From Planctomycetia bacterium (GTDB lineage: Bacteria > Planctomycetota > Planctomycetia > Pirellulales > Thermoguttaceae), in assembly GCA_030527205.1 (NCBI GenBank), contig JAUNBG010000020.1, positions 1 through 61,485 on the forward strand: a stretch of DNA of 61,485 nt, written 5' to 3'. Under the pieces are notes generated by a model. It worked only from the letters and a program-made list of their open reading frames with translations, was not told where the DNA came from and did no database searches. A program made the translations under genes and the position numbers. Shown piece after piece: positions 1 through 9,500 of this stretch. Each line of letters opens with the position of its first letter. Position 1 is the first letter of the stretch.

Positions 1-696
1 TTTCCTGTTCTGGAATGAAGTCGCCCAATTCGGAAAGAGAATCGTTTTGGCTTTGATCTTCGGCTTCTGATTCGTTTTCAGAAATGATTTCCTGTTCTGG
101 AATGAAGTCGCCCAATTCGGAAAGAGAATCGTTTTGGCTTTGATCTTCGGCTTCTGATTCGTTTTCAGAAATGATTTCCTGTTCTGGAATGAAGTCGCCC
201 AATTCGGAAAGAGAATCGTTTTGGCCTTGATCTTCGGCTTCTGATTCGTTTTCAGAAATGGTTTCCTGTTCTGGAATGAAGTCGCCCAATTCGGAAAGAG
301 AATCGTTTTGGCTTTGATCTTCGGCTTCTGATTCGTTTTCAGAAATGATTTCCTGTTCTGGAATGAAATCGCCCAACTCGGAAAGAGAATCGTTTTGGCC
401 TTGATCTTCGGCTTCTGATTCGTTTTCGGAAATGGTTTCCTGTTCTGGAATGAAGTCGCCCAATTCGGAAAGAGAATCATTTTGGCTTTGAGCTTCGGCT
501 TTTGATTCGTTTTCAGAAATGGTTTCCTGTTCTGGAATAAAGTCGCCCAATTCGGAAAGAGAATCGTTTTGGCCTTGATCTTCGGCTTTTGATTCGTTTT
601 CAGAAATGGTTTCCTGTTTTGGAATAAAGTCGCCCAATTCGGAAAGAGAATCGTTTTGGCCTTGATTTTCGGCTTTTGATTCGTTTTCGGAATCCT
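1..696 (-). repeat. 87-bp tandem repeat, eight copies visible
   Basis: Units begin at 1, 88, 175, 262, 349, 436, 523 and 610. The period is exactly 87 bases (29 codons), so the reading frame is preserved. Copies differ by only a few substitutions (for example gctttgatctt / gccttgatctt / gctttgagctt), with the most divergent ones at the N-terminal edge (523-696). The array runs off the window, so copy number is unknown. Such near-identical in-frame units are expected to vary in number by slippage or recombination. Confidence 0.95.
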
Positions 697-1183
697 GATT
701 GGTTGATTTGTCTGGCTGTTCATCGTTCAACGCAAATTGTAAAGAGCCGGACAAATCCAACATTTCGAGGGCGTCGGAATTATCGGCTAATACTAACGGC
801 GAATCAATCTGACTTTGCGTAACATTTTCTAGGTTTAAATCCGAGATTTCCTGCTCTGTTTTGTCTGAAGACAATTCATTAAAAACAGAACCCGATATTT
901 TTTCTGTTGTTGGGGCGTTAAAATAATCCTCGGCAAAGGCTGGCAATGTCAAAGAATCGTTGATATCTGAGTCATTGGAGTTCGATATTTGCGATTCGTC
1001 AACATTCAATGTTTTTTCTGCAACATCTTTTTGATCTGGCTCCGTTTGCTTAACCAAAACTGTTGGCGTCAATTGTTTTGACTTGTTTTGATTAAGATCA
1101 CTTATGAATAAAAAAAGACCAAACAAAAGAGTTGAACAAAAAACAATGAAAACAAATATTTTTGTATCTCCATTTTTGTACAT
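1..1183 (-). CDS. Membrane-anchored tandem-repeat protein, 3' part missing
   Basis: The frame is open from an ATG at 1183 to the window edge, so only about 394 N-terminal residues are visible. The start has a good ribosome site (GGAG, about 6 bases upstream). Residues 1-8 are short and polar, followed by a hydrophobic segment (about 9-28, IFVFIVFCSTLLFGLFLFI) that looks like a signal anchor. Residues about 30-160 are Asn/Asp/Ser/Thr-rich and low in complexity. From about residue 163 onward the protein is a 29-residue tandem repeat, QETISENESEAEDQ followed by SQNDSLSELGDFIPE, strongly acidic, without cysteines. I recognise no family. The design suggests a cytoplasm-inside anchor with a long extended or disordered acidic stalk outside the membrane; that is inference. 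It is not part of an obvious operon: 666 bases of non-coding DNA lie upstream. Confidence 0.8.
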   Translation of the reverse strand, partial: MYKNGDTKIFVFIVFCSTLLFGLFLFISDLNQNKSKQLTPTVLVKQTEPDQKDVAEKTLNVDESQISNSNDSDINDSLTLPAFAEDYFNAPTTEKISGSVFNELSSDKTEQEISDLNLENVTQSQIDSPLVLADNSDALEMLDLSGSLQFALNDEQPDKSTNQDSENESKAENQGQNDSLSELGDFIPKQETISENESKAEDQGQNDSLSELGDFIPEQETISENESKAEAQSQNDSLSELGDFIPEQETISENESEAEDQGQNDSLSELGDFIPEQEIISENESEAEDQSQNDSLSELGDFIPEQETISENESEAEDQGQNDSLSELGDFIPEQEIISENESEAEDQSQNDSLSELGDFIPEQEIISENESEAEDQSQNDSLSELGDFIPEQE

Positions 1184-1314
1184 TATTGCTCCTTTTATTT
1201 TATTAATCTAAAGGCTATTCGTTTTTGAAATTCAAGCTCTTTCAGAAAACTTGAAAAGAATGCGTTGAATACAAAAAGAGTTCGTTCATCTTTGAGCTTA
1301 TTGAAAATGTCATT

Positions 1315-1425
1315 AGGAAGTTCTAAAACCTGTTTTTTGGCAATAAACTCCATTCGGAAAACGTCGCGAAAACCTGTTTCTGTGGACGAGACGTTCGAGC
1401 TCCCAGCGGGTTTTTAGAACTTCCT
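1315..1425. repeat. MITE-like element, copy 1 (subfamily A)
   Basis: A 111-bp unit starts AGGAAGTTCTAAAACC and ends GGGTTTTTAGAACTTCCT, giving terminal inverted repeats of about 17 bases. CATT occurs on both sides (1311-1314 and 1426-1429), a possible 4-bp target duplication. The core contains GGACGAGACGTTC. It closely matches the copy at 47824-47933, and more weakly those at 35147 and 51704. The rest of the 1184-1849 spacer is AT-rich and shows only a short ATTCAATCA direct repeat near 1739-1760. Confidence 0.8.
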
Positions 1426-1849
1426 CATTGTTTGTCAAAAAAAGAAAAGATTATCGAAACAATATTGATGTTCAACAAATCTCATTAATATTAACGGTTT
1501 TTAAAAAATAAAACTAAAGTTTTCTCAATTTAAAATGGATAAGAAGTAATTCATTCATAATTATTATATTTATTAAAACGAATATAATGATTATACTGGA
1601 ATTTTTAAATAGAGAAAATATTAAAGAAATCATTCAAAGAGGAAATACAAAAGCCTTCTCTATTTATTAATTGTAATAAAAAAATGGAGAGATGACCGTT
1701 TGATAATAAGAAAACCGGTTTGAAATGGTTGACTTTCATTCAATCAATCATTCAATCAATTGAAAATCCGAGATATTTGCGTTTGCAAAACTGTAAGCGA
1801 ACAGGCCGAAGGTTAAAGACGAAAAGGACGTTTTATTCCGGTTGCGTTA

Positions 1850-2410
1850 TCAATAACCATTTTCTTCGTAGTTGGATTCTGGATGCACAAAAGACCATTG
1901 ATTGGTTATGAGCCATTGATTATTTTCGTCTTTTATGAGTTCAACTTCAATAAAACGAACTGTAACAGAGAAAGGCAATTTATCAGGAATTGTTTTTCCA
2001 TTGACCGTTCCCCAAAAAGAAACGATTGCAATTGGCGGCGAAGTAAAATTGTTAATATAAACAGTTTTCAATTCTCGAATTTTTGTTTTTTTGATTTGCG
2101 CATGATTCATAAAAAAAACAACTCTGTTGCGGGTTAATGTTGCGTCGGAATCTATTGAACTTAAAACAGATTTCAAATCGTTTTGTTCGATGGCGTTCGC
2201 TATATTGAATATTGTTGTTCGAACCGCTTTGCGATCCGTTTGAACCCCTAAAACGAGAACGAAACCGATTGCTATTATAATGATTCCTGATCCAACAAAC
2301 AAAATAAGAGTTTTTAAATGATTGTTAGAATAAAAAACAATTCCGCCCATTCCAAACAGAATCAATCCAGCAAAAAGCCAAATCCAAATATTTTCAAGAA
2401 AAATGACCAT
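1850..2410 (-). CDS. Small membrane protein, two TM helices plus NTF2-like soluble domain
   Basis: The 186-residue protein starts at an ATG preceded by AGGAAC. Two hydrophobic helices (about residues 5-27 and 34-55) are followed by a soluble domain of about 125 residues. That domain begins with an alpha-helical stretch (RTTIFNIANAIEQNDLKSVL) and continues with alternating beta strands (ELKTVYINNF, AIVSFWGTV, FSVTVRFIEVELIKDENNQW), the pattern of an NTF2/SnoaL-like cone fold. No catalytic residues are evident. It lies 44 bases downstream of the Smr gene on the same strand and may be the last gene of the greA cluster. Function unknown; the fold assignment is tentative. Confidence 0.75.
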   Translation of the reverse strand: MVIFLENIWIWLFAGLILFGMGGIVFYSNNHLKTLILFVGSGIIIIAIGFVLVLGVQTDRKAVRTTIFNIANAIEQNDLKSVLSSIDSDATLTRNRVVFFMNHAQIKKTKIRELKTVYINNFTSPPIAIVSFWGTVNGKTIPDKLPFSVTVRFIEVELIKDENNQWLITNQWSFVHPESNYEENGY

Positions 2411-2454
2411 AATGGGGGTTCCTGAAAAGCAACGTCGAATGATTCAATGAACGA

Positions 2455-2712
2455 TTAAAGAAAAAAAGCGGTTACTCCTCCGCCGCCCGGAAGGAAATAA
2501 TCTTCGCCGTTCCAAATTGTTTTAATAAGGCGCGATTGTTTGGCCCAATTTCGGATTCGTTCTCGTAAAATGCCGCGACCTTGACCATGAATGATCAAAA
2601 TGATTTTCCCGCGATATCGACCGGACTCCAAAGTTCGACGAACCCGTTCTTCCGCTGCTTCTGGATTCATTCCATGCAAATTCAGGGTTAAATCAGCTTT
2701 AAATGTTTTCAT
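2455..2712 (-). CDS. Smr-domain protein
   Basis: A stand-alone Smr domain of about 85 residues, the same fold as the C-terminal nicking-endonuclease domain of MutS2. Diagnostic parts are LNLHGM near the N-terminus (usually LDLHG) and the central HGQGRGILRERIRNWA (consensus HGxGxGxLr), followed by a beta strand and a Gly-rich tail. The ATG at 2712 overlaps the stop of the upstream pyrophosphorylase gene as ATGA, which favours it over the in-frame TTG at 2718 and indicates translational coupling. Smr proteins bind or nick branched DNA or cleave RNA; which activity applies here cannot be told from sequence. Confidence 0.88.
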   Translation of the reverse strand: MKTFKADLTLNLHGMNPEAAEERVRRTLESGRYRGKIILIIHGQGRGILRERIRNWAKQSRLIKTIWNGEDYFLPGGGGVTAFFL

Positions 2713-4235
2713 TGCCAATAAACAGATTGTTCGATAACTCCCGAGTCAGGGATCATTGAACGTTTTTCCAGTTGTTGTTTGAGTTCTTTCGCGCTGTTTG
2801 CGAACAAGGGAGATATTTCAACCAGAACATTGTCTGCAACTCGAATTCCGATATTATTCAACCATAAACGATAGAGATCGCATAACTGTTTGCGAACCGT
2901 TTGAGGGTTGTCGGTCGGTTGATCCGGATGATTTTTCAAAGGCGCAAAACAGGTTTGAATATCAACTTCGATAACAATAGGATTTTTGGCTTGCGGAAGC
3001 AGATCGAATATAAATTTTTCATATTTGATCGCATTGGGCGTTTTGGGTTTTAAAACGGATCCATAAAGGGGGATTCCGTTCTCATTCTTGAGCGTTGGAT
3101 CAAGAACGACATAAGGGACTTTCTTTTTCGCAATATGAAAAGGGAGCGATGACGAATAGGACGCTTTGCGCCGGAGAAAATCGATATTCATCATATGAAC
3201 GGCAATGCTTCCTGCCCAGATTTCCAGCGAACCATCCGGTTTCCGACGCTGGGCGGCTTCATCGGGAAGGTCGCAATATTCGATGACGTTCAATTTTCCG
3301 TCGACTAAAACCATATTGCCGACGCGATCCTGCGGATGTTGTTTACGAATAACCTGACTGGAAAATTCTGATCCGCTCAAAAGATGATAACCGATGAATT
3401 CCGGACTGCAAATATCGATGACGGGATTATCGACCTGAAAATAAAAAATTTCTTCTTTTTGCCGACGAATTAATTCGGCAAGAATTCCTTTTTCCGCAAC
3501 GGTTGGAATAGGAGAATCCGGCTGCGGCGAATTAATAGCGAAGAGCATGCCGCCATGCCCGTCTGGACTTCGCGCGATTCGATCCTTGGCGGCTAAAAGG
3601 ACTTTTCCGTCGTTCCAGTCAACCGACGGCATTGTTGATTGGCAGAAAATCAAAACGTCTTCCTCAGCGAGACCAAAATTATGATTCGCTCGAAAATAGT
3701 CGATTGTTTCCTGATGCGTTGCCGGACTCGTTTGAATGCAAAATGGAATTCGCGCTCCATATTTTTTCGACATAGCGCGAATCCGTTCGATGTGAATTTG
3801 AAAGAGAGAAACTCCTGAGACGGGACCGATCGGAAAGATTCCTTTGGCATGATGAAAATCGAGACGCGTTCCCTGACCGCCAGCAACAACAACAATCGCG
3901 AGTTTGCCGTTGCGAAGCGCCTTTTCGCCTGCGGCTATTGCTTCGTTCGGGTTATATTGATAATCTTTATACAAACGATCATCCAAAGGCAAAATTTGTT
4001 CGCGAGTGTCACTCAATCGAAACGAGACCGGTTCTTTGGCTCGATCTGCCATTGCCGCAGAAGCGGGCGGGTCATTCCGATGTTCAAAAAGCGCGTTCAG
4101 TTCGTCAAAATCGATTTCTTCAATCTGAAGACTCAAACTTTGCTGTTGTTCGGAATCCAATTCGTCCCAAAACGTCAAAAGTTGGGTTTGACCCAAGGGA
4201 CGAAGTTTTTTCAAAAGTTGTTCTTTCGTCTGCAT
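2709..4235 (-). CDS. UDP-sugar (UDP-N-acetylhexosamine type) pyrophosphorylase
   Basis: A 508-residue member of the UDPGP family, which makes UDP-sugars from UTP and a sugar 1-phosphate. The nucleotide-binding signature VVVAGGQGTRLDFHHAKG lies at about 115-132. It is followed by the family's GVSLFQIHIERI and PFCIQTSPATHQETIDYF segments, and by YFQVDNPVIDICSPEFIGYH in the middle of the protein. These match eukaryote-type UAP1-like enzymes more than bacterial GlmU; length is also typical of that group. Product specificity (GlcNAc, GalNAc or glucose) cannot be fixed from sequence. The gene starts 23 bases after greA and overlaps the Smr gene by 4 bases, so it is probably co-transcribed with both. 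Confidence 0.9.
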   Translation of the reverse strand: MQTKEQLLKKLRPLGQTQLLTFWDELDSEQQQSLSLQIEEIDFDELNALFEHRNDPPASAAMADRAKEPVSFRLSDTREQILPLDDRLYKDYQYNPNEAIAAGEKALRNGKLAIVVVAGGQGTRLDFHHAKGIFPIGPVSGVSLFQIHIERIRAMSKKYGARIPFCIQTSPATHQETIDYFRANHNFGLAEEDVLIFCQSTMPSVDWNDGKVLLAAKDRIARSPDGHGGMLFAINSPQPDSPIPTVAEKGILAELIRRQKEEIFYFQVDNPVIDICSPEFIGYHLLSGSEFSSQVIRKQHPQDRVGNMVLVDGKLNVIEYCDLPDEAAQRRKPDGSLEIWAGSIAVHMMNIDFLRRKASYSSSLPFHIAKKKVPYVVLDPTLKNENGIPLYGSVLKPKTPNAIKYEKFIFDLLPQAKNPIVIEVDIQTCFAPLKNHPDQPTDNPQTVRKQLCDLYRLWLNNIGIRVADNVLVEISPLFANSAKELKQQLEKRSMIPDSGVIEQSVYWQ

Positions 4236-4258
4236 AAATAGAATCCGGCGGGTTTTGA

Positions 4259-4741
4259 TTAAAGATTGTTGTATGAAATTTCTTTTATTTCAAACTTTTT
4301 TAAACCGGCAGGAACTTGAATTTCGGCAATTTCGCCAACTTTTTTTCCGAGAAATCCTTGAGCCAGCGGGCAGGTTATCAGAATTTTTCCGGTATCAATA
4401 TCCTCATCGCCGGCGCCAACAAGCGTATAAGTCAACGTTTTATTGTCATTAAGACGTTTAACGACGATCGTTGCTCCAAAACGAATTTCGTCTTGAGAAA
4501 TCATCGAAGAATCGATAATTTGGGCTCGTCCGATACGATTTTTCAAATCATTGATTTTCGCTTGTAAAAGTCCCTGACTTTCGCGGGCGCCTTGATATTC
4601 TGCATTTTCTTTCAAATCGCCTTCGGCTCGAGCGTTGGCAATTCGTTCGATAATGGTCGGCATTTCTTCCTGTTCAAGCCGTTCGATTTCTTTTTTTAAA
4701 CGATTATATCCTTCCCGCGTCATTGGAATGGGATCATACAT
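4259..4741 (-). CDS. greA: Transcription elongation factor GreA
   Basis: A 160-residue GreA, full length for the family. The N-terminal coiled coil (about 8-75) carries the conserved IANARAEGDLKENAEYQ stretch, whose acidic residues at the coiled-coil tip reach the RNA polymerase active site and stimulate transcript cleavage. The C-terminal FKBP-like domain (about 80-158) includes the ILITCPLAQGFLGKKVGE stretch. The ATG is preceded by AAAGGACG. GreA rescues backtracked polymerase in the cytoplasm. It is first in a likely four-gene operon with the UDP-sugar pyrophosphorylase, smr and the small membrane protein. Confidence 0.96.
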   Translation of the reverse strand: MYDPIPMTREGYNRLKKEIERLEQEEMPTIIERIANARAEGDLKENAEYQGARESQGLLQAKINDLKNRIGRAQIIDSSMISQDEIRFGATIVVKRLNDNKTLTYTLVGAGDEDIDTGKILITCPLAQGFLGKKVGEIAEIQVPAGLKKFEIKEISYNNL

Positions 4742-4930
4742 AATAACGTCCTTTCGTTTTGGTCAAACCAAATAACGACAAACCGGAATCATTTTTGAAT
4801 CTTTATTCTTTTTCAATAAAGAACAGAAAAAACAACCCGATTTAATTTTGTTTTATGTTTTAAATTTCAGATCGTTTATGCTCAGCCCGTTTGAAAATCT
4901 TTGATTCGAATAACGAAAACTAAAAAAATT

Positions 4931-4998
4931 AAGAACGCTTAAGCGTTCTTATTCTCTTGAGTATCATAACGGACAGTTCGAAACGAAACGTTTCGAAC
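4931..4998. repeat. Two adjacent palindromes in the spacer after the secreted-protein gene
   Basis: 4931-4950 is a perfect 20-bp palindrome (AAGAACGCTTAAGCGTTCTT). On the minus strand it is followed by AATTTTTTTAG, so it could terminate transcription arriving from the gene at 5306-6211. 4976-4998 is a second hairpin with a perfect 10-bp stem (GTTCGAAACG) and an AAA loop. Nothing else convincing is seen in the 4742-5305 spacer. Confidence 0.6.
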
Positions 4999-5305
4999 AA
5001 GTCGCAGCATGAGAAATTCAAAGGGCAAAATATTGGTAAAGCCGCATAAAAAAAGTCTGTTTTTAAACTATGTAAAAAAGGTTTCGTTAAATCCGAATGT
5101 ACTTAAATCTGTCGGGATTTCAATTTCTTTTTGACGAATGCAAGAGAAACAGCGTCGAATCATTGAAATCAAAACCGAAACAGATCAATCAAGAATAAGG
5201 CGTACAGATCGAATTGTCGAAAAATACATTTCTATTATTATAAACCAAATATTTCGATTTGGCTATAGGTCGAGATAAAATCTTTTTTATTTTCCTGGTC
5301 GATCT

Positions 5306-6211
5306 TTATTGAGGGGTAAGGGTTTGATTTCCTCGAATCAGCGCAACGGATTTAATCGTTTGAATTTTGCCGTCCAGTTCGATTTCTTGTTCGACGGTAA
5401 CCTTGGAGTAATTGGAATATTTTCGATTCAAACCGGTTTCCAGATCATATTCGGCGGTTATCGTATTTTCGACATCGGCGTCATTTTGTTCCAAAACGAA
5501 AGCAGAATTTGACTGGATGACGTAATATTTCCTGCCATTTTCTTCATAAACAGAGTCCAGAGAATTTTTCCAGACCGTTTCGGTTTTCCCATAAAGCGGG
5601 AGTTCGGTTGCAATTGTTGTTTCCCAGGAGTCATTAACAGCGACTTCGCTTTTCGGAATTCCATAATTGAATTGATTGAAAGCGTCTGCGAAAGATGTTT
5701 CGGTTATGGATGTTTGTAGCGATTGCGCGATTTTTTGAACTTCTTTATTGGATTTTTCAGCAATTTTATCCCAAACTTCTTTTAAACCTTGGACTTTAAC
5801 AACGTTGTATTGGGCGTCCAATGTAATCCGGAATTCAGAATCGATAAAAACGCGATAAATGGAGTCCAATTTTTTGTCGGCGGTTATGCTGTGATCGCTG
5901 TCATAAACAATGCGATCGCCGCGAATGCCGTCGGGAGCATATTGATACATAATTCGCTTTGGTTTCATAATGATTTCGTGAGTTGTGCTGTCAGGAGAAG
6001 AGACCGTGACGTTCCAGAAGAATTTTGTTTTGGTTTGTGAGACGGAATTTGTCTCTTCAGATGAAATAATCAAAGAAACCAGAAGATTTTGTTCGAGTTT
6101 ATAATTTCCGTCTGGAATCGTATTTTTTAAAATATATTTTTCCTGGGAATGGACGTTCGAAAGTCCCAGAACAATCAAAATGCTTGCGATCAACAAAGAT
6201 ACTCTATTCAT
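5306..6211 (-). CDS. Secreted beta-rich protein of unknown function
   Basis: The ATG at 6211 is chosen over the upstream one at 6283. It has a ribosome site (GAAGGA) and directly begins a signal peptide (MNRVSLLIASILIVLGLSNVHSQ, cleavage near residue 22). The mature part of about 279 residues alternates polar strands with no transmembrane helix. It contains segments such as VAVNDSWETTIATELPLYGK and YYVIQSNSAFVLEQ that suggest a repeated beta meander. Similar-sized secreted proteins of unknown function (possibly DUF6263-like) are common in planctomycetes; I cannot confirm that family. The stop lies 564 bases from greA, so it is likely its own transcription unit. Confidence 0.78.
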   Translation of the reverse strand: MNRVSLLIASILIVLGLSNVHSQEKYILKNTIPDGNYKLEQNLLVSLIISSEETNSVSQTKTKFFWNVTVSSPDSTTHEIIMKPKRIMYQYAPDGIRGDRIVYDSDHSITADKKLDSIYRVFIDSEFRITLDAQYNVVKVQGLKEVWDKIAEKSNKEVQKIAQSLQTSITETSFADAFNQFNYGIPKSEVAVNDSWETTIATELPLYGKTETVWKNSLDSVYEENGRKYYVIQSNSAFVLEQNDADVENTITAEYDLETGLNRKYSNYSKVTVEQEIELDGKIQTIKSVALIRGNQTLTPQ

Positions 6212-6419
6212 GATCAATCCTTCTCTCAAATCAGAATATAATGTTATTAAGCCGATTGAAAAAGTCATTTCCCAAACATTCAAAAAAGCAAAGGAAAAAG
6301 AATTTCAAACGACCAAAACAGGATTCTAACAAATAATCAACTTTTATGAAAGATCAATTTGAACATTTTGTCGAGAAATTTGAAGAAACGTTGAGTGTTG
6401 ATGATGAAAAGCAGTATTT

Positions 6420-6452
6420 GAAAAAAATCCCGCTGAGTAAAACCCAGCGGGA
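6420..6452 (-). terminator. Rho-independent terminator, minus strand
   Basis: On the minus strand TCCCGCTG and CAGCGGGA pair (8 bp, loop of nine bases, GGTTTTACT) and are followed directly by TTTTTTT. It lies about 140 bases past the stop of the giant gene and 210 bases before the next gene. Confidence 0.8.
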
Positions 6453-6544
6453 CCTATTCAAAGGACAGAATATGTAACATTGTCCGATGGTAAAGGCGGG
6501 CAAATGAAACATCAAAGTAAAACGAGACAAGATAGATAATTTGA

Positions 6545-6570
6545 TTAAAACGGGCGAAACTAGTTCGCCC
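6545..6570 (-). terminator. Hairpin just after the giant gene
   Basis: On the minus strand GGGCGAA-CTAGT-TTCGCCC is followed by GTTTTAATC, 20 bases past the stop codon of the giant gene. It is probably a first, weaker terminator, backed up by the one at 6420-6452. Confidence 0.65.
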
Positions 6571-6589
6571 TTAATCAGTTTCGGATAAA

Positions 6590-9500
6590 CTAATCGATCA
6601 ATTCTCCGAAGAGGCCGGAGAGAAGATCGTCATCAAAGAGAAGTTCCTCTTCTTCAATCATTTCTCTGAAGAGTTGGTCAACTTCATTTTGATAATTCGC
6701 CGTAGTCGTAGGCGGCGTAATGACTGAAATATATTCCGGTTTCAGGTTCAAATTGCCATTAGCGGCGTCAACAAACGGTCGAATCGGATTCGCAACGGTT
6801 CCAACGAGGCAGTTGTCTTGACCATTAATGATCGAGATATTGCCCGCGGCCCCAATGATATTATAACCATAGGTTCCGTAAGTTGTATAGTAATTACGAA
6901 CCGCTTTCCCAAAGATATCTTCATTGCGGATCGTTCCAACGTTTTCTGCGATGACGCTTTGACCAACAAGGGTTGTTCCATATTGGTTGACAACGCCGCC
7001 GTAATAGGCAGCTCTATTGCCGCCGATCTTAACTTTGAACAATGTCAGCTCGCTGTCTTCCGCGTAAATGGCGCCGCCCCAACCGCTCGCTTCTGATTGC
7101 GTTATATTGACCCCTTCCAGATAAACGTTACCGCTTCCAATATAAATGGCGCCTCCGTTATTTTTGGAATAACCTTTCTTCAAGTTAATATCTTGAATAT
7201 AGACATTCGGAACATTGGCTCGAACGCTGGTTTTAAGTATATTGATATTGAAAATGCGATCAAGAGAATTGCCGTCAATGGTAACGTTGGAATCGCCGCC
7301 ATGAATACGGAGATAATGCTGATGAATTTCCAAAGCGCCCTGAACGAGAGTAATCGTTTTGCCTGACATTGAAGGAGCAAAGGTAACCGTGTTACTGACC
7401 AATTGGCCTGTGGACTCTTGTTCCGCGTAGTAAATCGCTTCACGCAATGAAATCAAACCGTCGTCGGCAACAACATCAAGTTCCGTCGTTACAACCGTTG
7501 AAGGAACTTCGTAAATATAGGGACTTTCGTAACAACCCATATCGACCGCAACGCCGCATACGCGGTCATCTCCGTTGATATCCTCTTCCGGATCGGAATG
7601 GAACGGCAAATAAGTTGCCAAATAGTCATTCGCTCCGGTATTGACAGCGACCGAGAACCGATTCAAACGATAATCATTTTCGCCATAATTAATGAAGATA
7701 TAATCATCGTCAATTGTGCTTCGAATGCAATCGGTGAGAGACCATCGCAAACCGCCAATAGCCCGTGTTATAAAGGTATTATAGGCGTTAAACTGTCGAT
7801 AGGCAGGGTTATTGACTTTAACCTGGACATATACATAATCAACGATCGTATTGTAAGTGTAGACCGCTCCGCCAACGATGATTCCGCCGGAATTTGAGCA
7901 TTTTTGAATGGTCGTATTGTAAATATGAGCCACTCCGCCGAAATCACTGTCATTATCTTCAACACGAACGGCGCTTATTGCATCATAAACAAGACAGTTT
8001 CTCATATATAACAGACCAAAATAATTAACCTGGTATGCAATTTGAGCATTTTTGACGGTAACCCCTCGAACATCAAGAAGAGTTGTTTCATACCAGGCAG
8101 GACTTGTACTATAATCCCGTTCCGTTTCGCCGTCAAAATCCATTCCATTGCGTCGACCGATAATAAAAGCGGTATTACCGTCCGCGTCGATTATGATCCC
8201 TCCGTCATCCAGGATGGAGGAAGCGTCGATCATATAATCAAAAGTGCGAGTCGCGCCACGGCGAGGCGTATAAAGTTCCAGAGAACCATAATCATCACTG
8301 AGCTTTATGGTTCCTCCGGCCAAACTTGCATCAAATGTAATAGGATAAAGATAGGTATTGGCATAAATCGACGATTGCGACATGGCGTCAACGACATGAT
8401 ATGGACCGCTTACCGGAATTCCAGCGGCGACTCCATAACCGTCTTCTCCATTATAACCAATGCCTCCATCACTGATATTATCCCAACCGTAATAATAAAC
8501 GTATTGTATCGCTTCACGGAGAGAAATCAAACCGTCATAAGGATCAACGATATCGTCCAGAGTTGTAACAATCAAGGACGGATCCTCCATGGTTCCTGCT
8601 CGTTGATAAGCTCCTATGTCAACGCCGCCCTCCAAATCCGACTCAATCTGAGCCATGAAGTCAAGGTAAAGTTCCTCATATGTTGATTCCCCAACTTCAG
8701 TTAATACAACAACATTCGTTGTGAGCGTTTCTTCACGGTAAACCCCCTCAAGGAGGACGTAATTGTAACCGGAGTCATCCGCTCTGGTTGTGTATCTAAA
8801 TGTGTAGAGACGATTGTAATTGGCAACGGTATAAAGAACGGAGCTGAGATAATCAAGAACTTCTCGCAATTCAACGGTTTCTTGTAACGCATTTTGAACT
8901 TGAGTTATCGTCTGGAAATTCTTACTGTTGATATAAGTTTTAAAATCCTCGGCAAATTCGCCTTGAGTTATCAATCCAGCCATATAACTATCAACGAAAA
9001 CGCTAACCGTTCCTTGCTCGGTGCCTTTACGAAATTCGCCAATCCACTTCAAGCCCCATGCCGCAACTTCCCTGGTATTGTACCAGTCAAGTTGATGGTT
9101 CGGAGTATAAAAGTTGTAAATAGTATAGTCGTGTCCGTTAAACTGACCGTCAGCAGCAATACTTGTGAAAAAGTCTTCAAGATCGTCTATTGAATCTCCT
9201 ATTGCAATATCTTCATATACTAAACGTCCATATTCAATCAAATCGCTAACGGCCTCTGCTTCGTCCATATTGGATAAGTCGAAAGCTATTTTATCAAGCA
9301 GATCCTCCATTAACGGAAGAGTCAAGGAATCAACGTAATCTTGACGTTCGAGTGCCAAAGAAATATCATCAATGGCATCATTCATAACATAGATGCCTTG
9401 ATTAATAAGATCATAAGTACCCTGAGGCTTTGCAACCTTTGCAAGATTGGGGGACGAACCAATATTATTCAGAATCAAAGCTTGAGCGGCAAGAACAACG

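Noticed and set aside
1..696. CRISPR array
   Set aside because: Units are contiguous 87-bp in-frame coding repeats without unique spacers.
1720..1911. 63-codon frame on the plus strand starting MKWLTFIQ
   Set aside because: Driven by an ATTCAATCA direct repeat, lies in an AT-rich spacer and overlaps the 3' end of the membrane protein gene; no ribosome site.
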